A stretch of DNA of 64,000 nt from Dactylosporangium sucinum (lineage in GTDB: Bacteria > Actinomycetota > Actinomycetes > Mycobacteriales > Micromonosporaceae), in the NCBI RefSeq assembly GCF_014647515.1, contig NZ_BMPI01000065.1, positions 1 to 64,000 of the forward strand. The letters run 5' to 3'. The position numbers and the translations under genes were made by a program. The notes under the pieces are model-generated. The model was not told the origin of the DNA, did not search any database, and saw only the letters and a list, made by a program, of their open reading frames with translations. Shown here piece by piece: positions 63,019 through 64,000 of this stretch; the first letter of the stretch is position 1, and each line of letters opens with the position of its first letter.

Positions 63019-63558
63019 GTGACCATCCTGTTGTACCGACTCGGCCGCGCATGGTCCCATTGGCGGGTGTGCGCAGCGCTTGTGGAACCCCTCGAGGAGA
63101 CTGATCGGCCGGCCCTGTGCCGGATGCTGGAGGATTCAGTCGACTTTCCTCACCACCTCTTGTATATCCACCAACGCAGAGGGGGCACTTACCACCGGAC
63201 CTACGTAGCTTGGCGCGATGGCAAGATCGATGGTGTGCTGACCGGATCGTTCGATGCAGACTTCGCCGATAGCCGGGATTTCTGTTCATTCGACCTCCCT
63301 TCCGCGCCTCACGCACTCCTCGACCGAGTCCACGTTCGAGAATCCGCAAGGGGTACAGGCGTTGGACGAGCCTTAGTCAAGATCTTCGCGAGTGAGGCTT
63401 CAGTGCGTGGATGCTCGTTTATCGGCGGGTTCATCGATCAATCGTCGGAGGCGACGGCGAGGAGGCTCTTCTTCGAAAGGCTCGCGTTCGTTGTCAGCAC
63501 ATTGGACAGCTTCGGCGCTCGCCCTACCGATGTTCTTGCGGCCTCCGCGAACCGCTGA
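63019..63558 (+). CDS. GNAT family N-acetyltransferase
   Basis: 179 residues. The acetyl-CoA-binding motif A is clear: LLDRVHVRESARGTGVGRAL (R-x-x-G-x-G/A), followed by the motif B helix in ATARRLFFERLAFVVST. The start is uncertain: GTG/ATG 63019 has no good ribosome site, and an internal start such as GTG 63068 (VCAALVEPLEETDRPALCRM) matches the family better. It acetylates an unknown amine; antibiotics, tRNA or proteins are all possible. It is the only plus-strand gene of the island and lies next to the tRNA end. Confidence 0.8.
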   Translation: MTILLYRLGRAWSHWRVCAALVEPLEETDRPALCRMLEDSVDFPHHLLYIHQRRGGTYHRTYVAWRDGKIDGVLTGSFDADFADSRDFCSFDLPSAPHALLDRVHVRESARGTGVGRALVKIFASEASVRGCSFIGGFIDQSSEATARRLFFERLAFVVSTLDSFGARPTDVLAASANR

Positions 63559-63900
63559 GAAACGTCGCCTGCTGATACGCAGTCGGTGCGGTCTGCCCGG
63601 CTTCTGGTGATCACAGTACGGGTGTACGTGTCGGCGGTGTGTCGTGATCGTCCACAGCGGACCTCGCTCATGGTCCTTGCGGGACGGAGCGAGTTTTGGG
63701 GTCGCTGAGCGGCGTGCTGGTCGTCGTGACCGTGAAACGGCAGCTCAACGGTGGTTCGGGGTAGGGCGAGCACTGCGCCTCGTCGTGCCGGGCGTGGTGG
63801 TCGAGTCGCAGGTCGGGCCGTTGCATGGCGTCTAACAGTACGCCCGTACGGGCCAAAACTCGTGTCGCACGACGATCAATGTATCGAGTAACTTCAACAA
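63559..63900. other. Island end spacer
   Basis: About 340 bases without a supported gene between the acetyltransferase and the tRNA terminator. Both strands carry short open frames of random look. A palindrome CGCCCGTACGGGCC-like sequence at 63841-63854 is the only structure seen. Confidence 0.4.
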
Positions 63901-63925
63901 AAAAGGCCAGCTCAGCTGGCCTTTT
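63901..63925 (-). terminator. Rho-independent terminator of tRNA-Pro
   Basis: A 10-bp stem with 5-base loop (AAAAGGCCAG-N5-CTGGCCTTTT) lies 7 bases past the tRNA 3' end, and A-runs on the plus strand give T-runs on the minus strand. It is symmetric and may work both ways. Confidence 0.85.
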
Positions 63926-63930
63926 CCTAC

Positions 63931-64000
<70 letters not shown>

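Overview
The window is GC-rich, actinobacterial DNA. The codon use, the abundance of ricin-lectin/CBM secreted enzymes, a SARP/AfsR-type BTAD-NB-ARC regulator and a TPR-CHAT protein next to an NB-ARC protein suggest a mycelial soil actinomycete, most likely of the Micromonosporaceae; this placement is inference. No rRNA and no CRISPR array is present.

Region 1 (1-2.9 kb) is a plant cell-wall block: the end of a GH10-CBM13-GH62 xylanase/arabinofuranosidase fusion and a feruloyl esterase with a CBM2. A tannase/feruloyl-esterase family protein lies apart at 22-23.7 kb.

Region 2 (3-21 kb) is a stress island: a histone-fold DUF1931 protein, glutamate decarboxylase, a succinate-semialdehyde-type dehydrogenase (together a GABA shunt), thioredoxin, DUF2267 and BON proteins, a dnaK-grpE-dnaJ-hspR/cbpM-like-clpB operon, a cyclic-nucleotide-binding flavin oxidoreductase and a formaldehyde-dehydrogenase-type zinc dehydrogenase. 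Between these lie many decayed relatives (alpha/beta hydrolase, BON, DUF2267, MFS), so the island is eroding. A short element with terminal inverted repeats sits on the clpB stop codon.

Region 3 (21.9-41 kb) is mixed accessory DNA: a TetR regulator divergent from a DUF2306 membrane protein, an uncharacterised zinc-binding membrane protein, a fumarylacetoacetate-hydrolase remnant head to head with an epoxide-hydrolase-like gene, a large TPR-CHAT protease whose frame is fused to an IS3 orfA fragment, an NB-ARC protein cut by a frameshift and a deleted IS, a secreted ricin-lipase, and a 1034-residue BTAD regulator.

Region 4 (41.7-46.2 kb) is mobile DNA: an ISL3-type element with good terminal repeats but a frameshifted transposase, a secreted ricin-fold protein of unusually low GC, and the tail of an older integrative element (membrane protein piece plus a tyrosine integrase broken in two places that carries an inserted LacI-like helix-turn-helix).

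Region 5 (46.2-63.97 kb) is a discrete genomic island of about 17.7 kb, bounded by a 44-bp direct repeat that is the 3' part of tRNA-Pro(GGG); the tRNA gene itself is at the right edge of the window. The island has its own integrase and, nearly all on the minus strand, a run of defence-type genes: a Gabija-like gajA/gajB pair, a 1489-residue SF1 helicase with a C-terminal restriction-endonuclease-like domain, a HEPN-like protein coupled to it, a protein joining an Mrr-type nuclease domain to about 950 residues of helical repeats, and a small hydrophobic/helical protein. The helicase-HEPN-Mrr set is the best candidate in the window for an undescribed anti-phage system.
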